Shown piece by piece: positions 17,650 through 27,100 of a stretch of 64,000 nucleotides of DNA. The notes beneath the pieces were generated by a model that was not told the DNA's origin, ran no database searches, and worked only from the letters and a program-made list of their open reading frames with translations. Origin of the DNA: Gammaproteobacteria bacterium (GTDB lineage: Bacteria > Pseudomonadota > Gammaproteobacteria > JAKBBU01); the NCBI GenBank assembly GCA_021773195.1, contig JAJFKN010000003.1, forward strand, positions 33,372-97,371, given 5' to 3'. The translations under genes were made by a program, and so were the position numbers. Every line of letters starts with the position of its first letter. The stretch's first letter is position 1.

Positions 17650-18099
17650 ATGCCAGATTTTAGTAGAAAAGCCGTGCATCGATTTTGGCACGACTTCAAT
17701 GATGAGACCATATATAGAGCCGTCGCTTTTATGGAAGGCGTGGAAGAATGGGCCCTTGATGGAGACTCTGACTTTGAGGCCGCCTTTAAAAAATTAGGTG
17801 ACGAATTAGATAGCCTTGGTGCCTATGATCTAGGTGGCCAAGATAAATTTATAGAACTTGGGGCTTATATAATGATGGGCCGCAAGTTGCGTTTATTACA
17901 AACTCTAGATGCAGCTAATCCGGGAGCCGCTTCAAAGCTCCTTATTCATGCTGAAGAATCCAGCAAGAATGAAAGTGATGCGCCAGGCTTGTTTTTACGA
18001 CGCAATATTGTTTTTGAGCGATTACGTTTATTGAGCCGTGTTTTTTCCAATGAACGCATAGACTTTGTAATACGTGCCTTAGGAGGCGATGATGAATAA
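17650..18099 (+). CDS. icmW: Dot/Icm secretion chaperone IcmW
   Basis: IcmW is a small acidic cytoplasmic adaptor that works with IcmS to deliver effectors to the type IVB coupling complex. The 149-residue protein matches Legionella IcmW (151 aa) along its length as I remember it. The N-terminus MPDFSRKAVHRFWHDFNDE, the middle RVLIHAEE-like segment (SKLLIHAEESSKNESDAPG) and the closing RRNIVFERLRLLSRVF are the strongest blocks. icmS is not in the window. The stop overlaps the next gene's start, indicating an icmW-secreted protein-icmX operon. Confidence 0.95.
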   Translation: MPDFSRKAVHRFWHDFNDETIYRAVAFMEGVEEWALDGDSDFEAAFKKLGDELDSLGAYDLGGQDKFIELGAYIMMGRKLRLLQTLDAANPGAASKLLIHAEESSKNESDAPGLFLRRNIVFERLRLLSRVFSNERIDFVIRALGGDDE

Positions 18100-18571
18100 C
18101 GGTATGAAAACTCTACTAGCAGGCGCTTGCTTGTTATTGCCCATGGTTTCGGCTCAAGCCGATACCCCCTATCAAACCCAAGAAACCACCATAACCAATG
18201 CTTACAATCAAATTGTGAATACGGACCAGCCTGCCTTGGTGCAAAGTATTCAAGATACTTATTCAAATATCGGTTTAAAATCACCGAGCAATTATCCTAT
18301 TCCCAGCTCCGGTAGCAGTGATGTAAAGAAAACCACTTTGCCCTCTTTACCTAACGCTTACGACAATAAACAAGGTACCGGCATTCCTAATGCTTATGAA
18401 CAGCAACGTCAATCGCAACAACTCCAACCGCAACAACTCCAACAGCAACAACCCAGTAATTTCGACACTGATAAGCCATCCGATGCCACGAAAAAACCAG
18501 CACCTCTGACGGGGTTTGGTGACGGTAATTCCAATGGCAATTCTAATGGCAACAATGACTGGCCCTATTAA
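18092..18571 (+). CDS. Unknown secreted Gln/Asn-rich protein inside the icmW-icmX operon
   Basis: The 159-residue protein starts with a signal peptide (KTLLAGACLLLPMVSAQA, predicted cleavage before DTPY). It continues as a low-complexity body with repeated NAYxxQ-like elements (TNAYNQI, PNAYDNK, PNAYEQQ), a Gln-rich run near 108-125 and an NSNGN-rich tail. I do not recognise a family. An AGGAGG site lies 5 nt before the chosen ATG at 18092; another ATG at 18089 is closer. It overlaps the icmW stop and precedes icmX by 21 bp. In Legionella icmX directly follows icmW, so this is an additional periplasmic component or a lineage-specific passenger (inference). Confidence 0.75.
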   Translation: MNNGMKTLLAGACLLLPMVSAQADTPYQTQETTITNAYNQIVNTDQPALVQSIQDTYSNIGLKSPSNYPIPSSGSSDVKKTTLPSLPNAYDNKQGTGIPNAYEQQRQSQQLQPQQLQQQQPSNFDTDKPSDATKKPAPLTGFGDGNSNGNSNGNNDWPY

Positions 18572-18592
18572 TTTGATTATCGAGTATTTATT

Positions 18593-19675
18593 ATGATGAA
18601 ATTTCCATACAAACTAACTATTGCCAGCTGTGCGGTCATAGCTTGCTTAAGTTTCACCAGCGTGGGTTATGCTGACTCCAGTAGCTCCAGCCCTGATTAC
18701 ACGAGTATATTAAATAAAATTGAAGCAGACTTGCAATACATTAGCGGTCAAGCTCAGAGCTTATCGGTTTATATCAATGAAACGATAAATACCACAGCAA
18801 AGACCATCGGCCAAGCCATCTATACCCCAAGCCCCGATTTAAAAAGCACTATGTCGGGTAACTATTCCATTACTGTATCGGCTCCCGCAAAGCAACAAGC
18901 CAGCTATAATGCCAGTAGCAATAGCCTCGGGACTATTTTCACCAATGGCATTGGGAATAAGTCCATACTTAATTCTATTAGCTCATTATCAGATTCTGTG
19001 CCAATCCCCTCATCCCATACGGCTACGGCTTCAGACATCACGCAACAGCAAACGGCGCCCTTTAATTTAGATACGTTGTTATTGCCGTCATCCTATAACC
19101 AAAATGAAACCGATGATACCAATCAATTTATTAATTACGTCACCTTTCAATCTATGCCTTTCCCTAATCTCGCACCTAAAGAATTAGAAAGCACCACAGC
19201 GGTGATGCAGTCTTACAAGGCTTTCCTCGGTACTTATGCGGCTTTGCAATCCATTGGCACCAGTAATTTAGAAGCTCTCAGTGCTGAACGTCAGCCGGTT
19301 TCAGGCTTAGGCACCTTAGCCGGTATGAATACTGCTGATGCCAGCCCCTTACAAGTAGACGAATATAATGCTGAACGTCGCACCTTAAATCCGCAGTGGT
19401 ATGATCAAATGGAAACGGCTAATCCCGTTACTTTATCGCGAGAAACCTTATACGTTTTAGCCGAAGTTCGAGCAGAGCTTTATACTCAGCGTATTATTCA
19501 AGAACGCATGTTAGCAACCATGTCTGCTATGCAATTAATGCAGACCCAAAAAGACATTCGTCCCACATTAAAAAATATGCAGATGACCGCGCAGGATGCT
19601 GTATTAGATGCAGCAAAACAAAAGATAAAACTCAAAGCGCCTACCACAAAACCAATATCAGAACCAACGAACTAA
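18593..19675 (+). CDS. icmX: Dot/Icm secretion protein IcmX
   Basis: This is a periplasmic protein of 360 aa with an N-terminal signal (ASCAVIACLSFTSVGYADS). Its C-terminal half contains ASPLQVDEYNAERRTLNPQW and LYTQRIIQERMLATMSAMQL, which match the conserved part of Legionella IcmX as I recall it. IcmX is required for Dot/Icm function and is found in the periplasm or released. The Legionella protein is longer (about 466 aa); here the N-terminal half is shorter and Ser/Thr/Asn-rich. Position directly downstream of icmW supports the call. An ATG at 18596 is an alternative start. Confidence 0.85.
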   Translation: MMKFPYKLTIASCAVIACLSFTSVGYADSSSSSPDYTSILNKIEADLQYISGQAQSLSVYINETINTTAKTIGQAIYTPSPDLKSTMSGNYSITVSAPAKQQASYNASSNSLGTIFTNGIGNKSILNSISSLSDSVPIPSSHTATASDITQQQTAPFNLDTLLLPSSYNQNETDDTNQFINYVTFQSMPFPNLAPKELESTTAVMQSYKAFLGTYAALQSIGTSNLEALSAERQPVSGLGTLAGMNTADASPLQVDEYNAERRTLNPQWYDQMETANPVTLSRETLYVLAEVRAELYTQRIIQERMLATMSAMQLMQTQKDIRPTLKNMQMTAQDAVLDAAKQKIKLKAPTTKPISEPTN

Positions 19676-19684
19676 CATTTAGTT

Positions 19685-20353
19685 CTAGGCATTGCCAGCG
19701 GGAAGGTAACGCAGTGAAAGAGGCTGCGTTTCTCGCTTATCGACATGCTGTGAATGAACAACCACAAATCGGCTAATCTGTCCCAGCAATTGGGCTACAG
19801 CTTCATTAGCGGCTTTTACCCCCCCTTCAGGGTCATTGCCAGGTGCTTTTACTGCGGCACTGAAGGTTTTGGCCGCTAGAATACGGTGGCTAGCCATTTC
19901 CACCACTTGAATATTCAATGTCACCACTTCATGTGAAGGCTTCGTGATGAAATCTTGATAAAAGTCGAGAACTTTTACATCCACCCGCACATCACTAAAC
20001 CCTGGGAAAGGAGCGGAAACAACCGCACGATACGCGCCGCTATTTTGCAAGGACTTCACTAATAAAGGTACTATCATGTCTCCTGGCGCCGCTATCCAAC
20101 GATTACGTGTGAAATAACTCAACTGGTAGGGGTGCTCACGATACATCATAAAGGAGCTATCATAGGCCGGTGTGCTGGTAGGCACAGAAATCATCACCGT
20201 TAACCCCGTATTACGCGTTTTTACGCTGTTAGGGTTTATTTGGGATAGGGTATAGGTTTTTTCAGGTGTGATAGAAACAGGCGTAAACACGGAACAGGCA
20301 CTCAACAAAAAGAGCCCTAGCGTCACCGTTATAAATTTGATGCATCTATTCAC
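19685..20353 (-). CDS. PqiC-like lipoprotein of an MCE transporter
   Basis: The 222-residue protein starts at GTG 20353 (MNRCIKFITVTLGLFLLSAC) with lipidated Cys20; GGAGAG lies upstream. A longer frame to GTG 20395 would overlap the MCE gene and spoil the signal peptide. The body has the ABC-transport auxiliary lipoprotein pattern: YTLSQINPN, then RWIAAPGDMIVPLLVKSLQNSGAYRAV. Such lipoproteins form the outer-membrane end of Pqi/Mla-type lipid transport systems. It is the last gene of the four-gene leftward operon, 4 bp after the MCE protein. Confidence 0.85.
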   Translation of the reverse strand: MNRCIKFITVTLGLFLLSACSVFTPVSITPEKTYTLSQINPNSVKTRNTGLTVMISVPTSTPAYDSSFMMYREHPYQLSYFTRNRWIAAPGDMIVPLLVKSLQNSGAYRAVVSAPFPGFSDVRVDVKVLDFYQDFITKPSHEVVTLNIQVVEMASHRILAAKTFSAAVKAPGNDPEGGVKAANEAVAQLLGQISRFVVVHSQHVDKRETQPLSLRYLPAGNA

Positions 20354-20357
20354 GCCA

Positions 20358-21260
20358 TTACTCTCCAGGTCCAGGTGGCAAGGGTTTCTTACCACGTAAT
20401 AGCACCGAAGGATCTTGCTCTAAGGTGCGATTTAAATGTTGCAAGCTTACTAGCAATTGCTTCAAGTCACCCATGGCTAAAACGCCTTCTGGTAATGCTT
20501 GGTCCGTGAATGCTTGCACGCCAATTCGCACATCACGCATGGTGGCATTGACCTGGTTACTTGTATCCGTAATGGATTTTGACATATCTTGGAATGATTT
20601 AGCACTGATTTGAACTTGATTGACTAATTGTGGGAACTCCTTAGACGCCTTAGCTGTATTGTCTAAAATAACTGAAGCATCGCCAATGCTCTTATCCAAG
20701 GCTACTGAATTTTTCGATAATACCGTTGTTACCTGCTGTAAATTCTTTAAAGTTTCTTGCAGGTTTTCTTGGTTCTCTTTACTTAATAAACTTTGCAGCG
20801 CACTGGATACTTGTTCCAGAGTATCATCCAAATGAGCGTAAAAGGAAGGCTTTGATTGAATCATGGGGTAACGCTCACCTGCCTTAGCTTTAATGGGTTT
20901 ACTGCCCAGCTTACCACCCGAGACAGAAACATAGGCTAGCCCCGTTAATCCCTGCACTTTCAGCGTGGACTTAGTACCTTTGATAATTGGTGTGCCCGCT
21001 TTGATTTTTAAAAGTAACAAAACCGATTGAGGATGTCTCTTTGATAATTTAATATCAGAAACATAACCCACGGCAACCCCATTGAATTTGACTGGTGAAT
21101 TGATGGAAAGTCCTGAAACAGATTCATGCATGTATGTGCCATAGAGTTTATAATTTTCATGGCGTAAGCCGACGGATAACCATAGGGCAATAATGATAAG
21201 TGCTAATCCCAGCACTACAACAAATGCACCCACCATGGTGTAATTAAAGCGTGTTTCCAT
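20358..21260 (-). CDS. MlaD-like MCE-domain substrate-binding protein
   Basis: One N-terminal membrane span (VGAFVVVLGLALIIIALWL) anchors a periplasmic MCE domain, seen as VSGLSINSPVKFNGVAVGYV and TLKVQGLTGLAYVSVSGG. A long helical/coiled-coil C-terminal region (about 145-260) follows. MCE proteins form hexameric rings that pass phospholipids across the periplasm. At 300 aa it is much longer than E. coli MlaD (183 aa) and resembles the longer type that pairs with a PqiC-like lipoprotein. Confidence 0.9.
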   Translation of the reverse strand: METRFNYTMVGAFVVVLGLALIIIALWLSVGLRHENYKLYGTYMHESVSGLSINSPVKFNGVAVGYVSDIKLSKRHPQSVLLLLKIKAGTPIIKGTKSTLKVQGLTGLAYVSVSGGKLGSKPIKAKAGERYPMIQSKPSFYAHLDDTLEQVSSALQSLLSKENQENLQETLKNLQQVTTVLSKNSVALDKSIGDASVILDNTAKASKEFPQLVNQVQISAKSFQDMSKSITDTSNQVNATMRDVRIGVQAFTDQALPEGVLAMGDLKQLLVSLQHLNRTLEQDPSVLLRGKKPLPPGPGE

Positions 21261-21268
21261 GCTATCCT

Positions 21269-22051
21269 CTAAATCCCTTCAGGTTGCTGTAATAGCCGTG
21301 CCCGTGGGCCCTTAAAATAATCTTGGATAAGAGACTCATCCAAACCGCAGAGTTCTGGTATCGACCCTAATCCCAACAAACGCCCTTCTCCCAAAAAGGC
21401 AATACGGTCCACTGCCTTATACAGAGTATCCAAGTCATGGGTCACCATGACCACGGTCAATCCTAAGGCTGACTGTAAATCTAGCACTAATTCGTCTAAA
21501 GCGCCTGCCCCTTGAGGATCTAACCCGGCAGTTGGTTCATCTAAGAACAATAATTCGGGATCCATGGCCAAAGCTCGAGCAATTGATGCCCTTTTAATCA
21601 TACCGCCACTCAACTCAGCAGGGTACTTGAATGCTGCCTCGGGCGAAAGCCCCACCAGCTGAATTTTTAGCATGGCCATTTCCCTCAAGACCTTTTTACT
21701 CAATCGGGTAAACTCGCGCAAGGGGAAGAGCACATTTTCTAGCACCGTCAGGGAGCTGAATAAAGCACCTTGCTGAAACATAACGCCCAAACGACGTTTC
21801 AAAAGTGCTTGATGAGTATAGTTAGGATCGGTTATTTCTTCATCAAATAACCAGATGCGCCCGGCCGTGGGTTTCAATAACATGATTATTTCACGCATCA
21901 GGGTGGTTTTTCCCGAGCCACTACCACCCACAATCGCAAAAATTTCACCACGCCGAATACTGAGACTCAGGTCTTCATGAATGGTATGACCACCTAATAC
22001 GGTTTTAAGATTTTCTACCCTCACGATGGCTTGTGCTGACGAGTCACTCAT
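21269..22051 (-). CDS. MlaF-like ABC transporter ATPase
   Basis: The 260-residue ATPase has Walker A GGSGSGKTT, signature ELSGGMIKRASIARALA and Walker B LLFLDEPTAGLDPQG. The H-loop is VMVTHDLDTLYKAVDRI. The signature SGGMIKR and the following region are characteristic of the MlaF/Ttg2A group. The ATG at 22051 overlaps the TGA of the permease gene (ATGA); the TTG at 22063 is rejected. It powers lipid transport by the adjacent permease and MCE protein. Confidence 0.92.
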   Translation of the reverse strand: MSDSSAQAIVRVENLKTVLGGHTIHEDLSLSIRRGEIFAIVGGSGSGKTTLMREIIMLLKPTAGRIWLFDEEITDPNYTHQALLKRRLGVMFQQGALFSSLTVLENVLFPLREFTRLSKKVLREMAMLKIQLVGLSPEAAFKYPAELSGGMIKRASIARALAMDPELLFLDEPTAGLDPQGAGALDELVLDLQSALGLTVVMVTHDLDTLYKAVDRIAFLGEGRLLGLGSIPELCGLDESLIQDYFKGPRARLLQQPEGI

Positions 22052-23172
22052 AATCCATACCAACTAAAGATGACGGAAAAGACAGCGTCGGTCACAATGA
22101 TCATAAAGATGCATTGCACCACACTTATGGTAGTGCGCTGACCTACGCTTTCTGCGCTGCCTGTTACTTGTAAACCTTGATAACAACCAATGGTGGCAAT
22201 AAGCATGGCAAAGAAAGGTACTTTGATCATACCAAGAATGTAGGTTTTTAAGGGTATGACTTCTTGGAAGCGCTCTAAGAAGCCATGAAAACTTATCCCC
22301 AACATGGTGTTAGCCATAACCATACCACCGAAGACACCAAAAATATCCGCCAACACCGTTAATAAAGGTAACGCAACCAACAAGCCAAACATTCGTGGGA
22401 TTAATAATAATTCCGTGGAAGACAGACCTAACGTATTGATGGCATCCACTTCTTCATTGATTTTCATGGTGCCGATTTGTGCCGTAAAGGAAGAACCCGT
22501 TCGACCCGCCACAATAATGGCCGTTAACAAAGGACCGAATTCCCGCAGTACAGCCAAGCCGATTAAATCCACAGCGAAAATATTCGCCCCATATTGTGTG
22601 AGCTGATGTCCCATTTGGTAGACTAAAACGATACCAATTAAAAAAGACAACAAACTAATAATGGGAATGGCTCGAAATCCTGTATGTTCTATGGCATGAC
22701 CTAAGGCCTTCCAACGCAAACGTTTAGGTTTAGCTAAACTGCTTAGCGACATCACAATGACTTCACCAAAAAAAGCAAAGAACTGAATACAATGTTTTGT
22801 TTGAGAAACCGTTCGACGACCCAAACGTTCCAACCTCGGCGGCACTTCTGGTTTGGGTAGCTGGATGGTTTTTTCTAAGATTCTAGAAGCGGTCAAACTC
22901 AATAAAGAGCGTTGTTCGTCATTGAAGTGCGTTAATTCATACGCAATTTGCTGAGATTCAAAACGCGATAACAGAGATTGTAATAACCAAGCGGCCGATG
23001 TATCGAAGGATTTTAAGCCGGCCCCTGACAGAGTGATAGTCGTCTGAGGTGATAACATCAAACGTTTCATCTCCGCTTCCACCATGGCTAAGTGCTGAAC
23101 TCGCCAATGCCCCACACACAGCACCGTGGCGGTGGATGGATCATATTGGATGGTTGCCAATTCTATAGCCAT
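22048..23172 (-). CDS. MlaE-like permease with fused N-terminal STAS domain
   Basis: Residues 1-100 form a STAS-like domain (LSGAGLKSFDTSAAWLLQSL). The rest is the MlaE permease, including TGFRAIPIISLLSFLIGIVL and the conserved loop AGRTGSSFTAQIGTMKINEEVDAI. In E. coli the STAS protein MlaB is separate; here it is fused. Length is 374 aa. The ATG at 23172 follows AAGGGA; the upstream GTG at 23184 is less likely. It is the first gene of the operon permease-ATPase-MCE-lipoprotein. MlaC is absent, so this is not a canonical Mla set. Confidence 0.9.
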   Translation of the reverse strand: MAIELATIQYDPSTATVLCVGHWRVQHLAMVEAEMKRLMLSPQTTITLSGAGLKSFDTSAAWLLQSLLSRFESQQIAYELTHFNDEQRSLLSLTASRILEKTIQLPKPEVPPRLERLGRRTVSQTKHCIQFFAFFGEVIVMSLSSLAKPKRLRWKALGHAIEHTGFRAIPIISLLSFLIGIVLVYQMGHQLTQYGANIFAVDLIGLAVLREFGPLLTAIIVAGRTGSSFTAQIGTMKINEEVDAINTLGLSSTELLLIPRMFGLLVALPLLTVLADIFGVFGGMVMANTMLGISFHGFLERFQEVIPLKTYILGMIKVPFFAMLIATIGCYQGLQVTGSAESVGQRTTISVVQCIFMIIVTDAVFSVIFSWYGL

Positions 23173-23311
23173 GGGTCCCTTCACTTAATGCTCCACTGTC
23201 CTGCCTCAGGCAAAAGTATCGCATAGGCGCGAAAATGGTTCAAATAAGAATGGAATAAATAGGAAATAGACTAGGGTCTGTTGACTATTCGCGATAACAC
23301 AGGGGGACTTG

Positions 23312-23899
23312 CTACCAAATAATCTTATCGATATTATCAAAAGCCAATTCTTCCATGCCTCCAAGACCGTCAGCAATAAAAATTGTGCCCGACTGCTCTT
23401 GGCCAAAGTCAATGTAATTTTCACCACCGGGAATGGTTTGAGGGTCCAATACATCGCCATCCACCACCACGATCCAACTGCCTTCATCAGCAACACTAAG
23501 ACTGGATGATGGGCCGTGGCTCAGACCTTCTAATTCGACGCTGGAAAGCCAATCTTCAGAAAGAGGCGCCACTATTTCTGTATGGGGTACTTCAAAATCA
23601 TCAACTGCCATAGCGGGGTTTACCTCCAGCATATCATCCCCCAATTGGCCTAACAAATCTTCATCATTAACCCCCACAAATAAATCTCTTAACCCCCCTT
23701 CCTGTAATACCCACTCTAAATCAGCCTGGGCATCCCAATGGGTCGCCATACCAAAATCAACCCCTTTTTGAGAGGCAAACAAGCTATCTTCTAGGGGACT
23801 TTCTAAGGAATCATGGGTGAATGCCGCCTTAACCTCGGTAAGCTTGTCAGCGCTTTCTGAGAGGCCTGAGACATGTATTTTATGTTGGCCAATAGCCAT
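23312..23899 (-). CDS. Small acidic protein sharing the giant adhesin's C-terminal tail
   Basis: This 195-residue, very acidic protein begins at the ATG at 23899, preceded by AGGAG at 8 nt; an in-frame ATG at 23953 is an alternative. Its last 55 residues (SWIVVVDGDVLDPQTIPGG, then GTIFIADGLGGMEELAFDNI and a closing DKIIW) align with the end of the 3057-residue adhesin encoded just upstream (SWVLEVDGVAQTVAGG, then LTFDDVEQVKW). This tail is typical of type I secretion substrates and probably acts as the export signal. It could be a second small substrate of the same exporter, or a remnant of a duplicated adhesin. There is no signal peptide in the shorter form. Confidence 0.65.
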   Translation of the reverse strand: MAIGQHKIHVSGLSESADKLTEVKAAFTHDSLESPLEDSLFASQKGVDFGMATHWDAQADLEWVLQEGGLRDLFVGVNDEDLLGQLGDDMLEVNPAMAVDDFEVPHTEIVAPLSEDWLSSVELEGLSHGPSSSLSVADEGSWIVVVDGDVLDPQTIPGGENYIDFGQEQSGTIFIADGLGGMEELAFDNIDKIIW

Positions 23900-24062
23900 G
23901 ACATACACTCCTGACAGTTGTAACGTAAGTGCCTGATCCTTGACGACAAGCATCCTTCTTAAATCCGTTTAACACTACAATTATAGACTATTCTTCTTAT
24001 TTAATCCTTATCCACGCACTCTCTAACATCATTCTCCCCATGCGAGGACAGGCCGCGAAGGC

Positions 24063-24083
24063 GTCCCCTTCCCCTCAGGGGAC
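24063..24083. repeat. GC-rich palindrome downstream of the adhesin gene
   Basis: GTCCCCT and AGGGGAC form a 7-bp stem around a 7-base loop, 24 bp after the adhesin stop codon. No T-run follows, so it is only a weak terminator candidate. It resembles other GC-rich extragenic palindromes in the window. Confidence 0.4.
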
Positions 24084-24106
24084 AGGAATGGGACAGGTGA
24101 ATCGAT

Positions 24107-27100
24107 TTAATAGGTGGTATTCCATTTTACTTGTTCCACATCATCAAAGGTTAAGGTTTCCACGGTACCATCACTGCCTTGAATAGAGATGACACCATCC
24201 TTATCTTGACCTAAGAATAATTCATTCACACCACCAGCTACGGTTTGTGCTACGCCGTCAACTTCGAGCACCCAACTATTGGGGCCATTTAAAGTAGCAC
24301 TAGGTTGAAAACTTAAATTCTCAAGGATGATGAGATCCGTCCACGCGGCACCAAAGCCACCGTTAAAGGTTGCACCTTCGTCGCCCATCTCAAATAGGAA
24401 GGTATCAGAACCTTCCTCACCATAGGCTATGTCGTTTATACCTTTACCCGTATCGATAACATCACCACTCTTACCGGCATTTACCGTATCATCACCATCA
24501 AAGCTAAAGATGACATCAATGGCATCATTACCATTGATGGTCTCCCCTGCACCCGTCCCAGCGATACCATTTCTCCCCAGAATAATGACTTCTTCTTCTG
24601 TGGTGCCACCGACTCCATCACTGGCTGTATAATGGAAACGATCAAAGTTATCTAAATCACTTAAAAGGGACTCAGCCGCTGTACCACCGTTAGCATTGGG
24701 ATCATAGTTCAAGGTATTCACACCATTGAGTGTAATGGATGCGCCCAATTTACTAGTGGCATCAAAGGTAGAAACATTCAGGGATTGTTCTACATCACTG
24801 TCATTGGTCAGCGGTGTCACATCAAAGGCACTCAAAGAATGGCCTTCGATCTCAACATTATCCAACATTAACTCTTCACGCCCCGTGGCTGTCATGCTCC
24901 ATTCCACCGTTAGGTTAGCTGAGGTGTGTGGAATGGCCAAAAGATCTTGCTCTGCAGTAAAATCATAAGCTGACTCGGGAAATCCAGCCTGGTCAAAAAT
25001 ATCTTGATTATGCAATAATACGATGGGCAATAGTTCACTTAACGGGCCGTATGTACTATCTGTTGGGTCATAGTCGTCCAGTGTTTCGGAAAAATAGGTA
25101 ACCGTATCCACACTCACCATCAGGTCATCATCGGTAACACCCAGCCCATCCCAACCGTCAATGGTCGCCATGAGTGAACGAACGCTGATATAATCGTGGG
25201 CACCCAGACCTGATAATGTCAAAGTTAGCGGATTATTTTCGTTTTCATGCACAATAACATTATCAGCAAACACATTGCCATCATTACCTAGACCAGCAAA
25301 ACTACCTGCAGCATAAAGAGTAAAATCACCCGTAAAGTTAGGTGCCGTCCCGCCACTAAAGTCTTCAGCATAGAAAGAGTTTGTAGTAATGGATGCCATC
25401 ACCACATCTTCTTCTGTAACGGGCGCATCGTTAAGGTCGTTCACGGTTACCGTGAAGGTTTCACCGTATTCAGAGTTCTGAGAACCGAAGGCCCGTACAT
25501 TAATCATGATGGAAGGCTCAGTTTCTTCATCAAGGATTTCACCGGATTTCAGTTTTAATGTATTGTTAACGCCCGTCACTTCAAAGCGGGAATCATCCAC
25601 TAAGAAAGTATGGGTTGCGTCATCGGCATCGGTGACGGTAATGTCGCCCACGGTACCACCAGCGGTATTTTCATCCACGGTTAAACTGCTTAAGGTCATA
25701 TCCGTGGGTTCTAAATCATCTGCGACTACATCAAAGCTGAAAACAAAAGGTGTACTAAGCGTTGTTCCGTCATCTACTTGCACAGTAATTTCACGGGTAT
25801 TGTTAGTCGGTGTGCCTGCAAAATTTTCATAAAGCACTCGATTTATAGTCTCTTCATAATCTGCGAGGGAAGCTGTACCTGACAGTGTTAACACACCAGA
25901 AGTAGAATTATAACTGTCACCGATGCCACCCACTGTGCCAGTAAAGGCTTGTAAGTTATCCTGAGCCTGTACATGGTTATTGGTTATGCTAACGGTGGCA
26001 CCCACTAAATTGGTGGTTTCAGCATCCAATTCCAAACGTGAACCAAACAAAGCCGCTGTATTAAAGCTTTCGCTTAAATATTGGTTTGCATCGGGGAATT
26101 TATAGGAGGAAACATGCAAAGTATATTCATCACCCGCTTCTAGGAAACCACTGTCAATGGGTGTGGTGCCCCCATTATTCATATCATTAATGTCTTTACT
26201 GACCCCCAGAATATAGGGTACACCACCACCACCGCCGGTCAAACTATCTATATCCAAAACACCCGTATCGCTAGAGCCTATCAAAGTACCACTGGCATTA
26301 TACAAAGCCATACTGATGCCTGTGACATCAGATTCAACACTAGCTACAAATCGACCTGTATCCAGCTGGACAAAACGATAATAATCCGCTGTACCATCCC
26401 CCGTACCATTGACAGTCATATGAGGATAGAAGGTAGAAACATCATTACCATAAGAATCCACAACACTACTGTTTGAATCATAACTCCAATATCTCGTAAA
26501 TAAGCTTTGTGCCCCACCAAAAGTGATAACATCATTACTGCCTCCGGTGTCATCATTATCGTTTTCCGTTAAATCTGTCTTGAAAGAAATGACAGGGGCT
26601 TCGGGGGTAATGTCATTCACATTAATCGTCATGTCTTCATCGTATTCTGACAATTCTGATCCAAAGGCTCTTACATTAATCACTACACTGGTTTCTGTTT
26701 CATAATCCAAAGACTCACCTGCTTTCAATTGCAAGGTGTTATTGACACCGACAATTTCAAAACGGTTATCGCTAAGCAAGAAGGTATGTGCCGTATCATC
26801 CACATCAGTCACCGTTAGATCACCAATCACCGCACCAACAGCATTTTCATTTACGGTATTGCTGCTTAAAACGATATCTGTAGGTTCAGAATCGTCATCA
26901 AACACTTCGATATCCATGCTTAAGGTATTACTGCTTGTGCTACCATCGTTAATTTGGATTTCCACCGTGCGGGTATTATTATTGGGATTACTCCCGCCAG
27001 AGTTACCATAAGCCACTTCATTCAAGGTTTTTTGATAATCGTCATGGGATGCTTCGCCTGATAGAGTCAAGATTCCGGTGCCCGCCACAAAGTTTTGTGA

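Noticed and set aside
23206..23496. 96-codon reading frame on the minus strand
   Set aside because: It overlaps the small tail-sharing protein in another frame, has no ribosome-binding site and has no recognisable motif.
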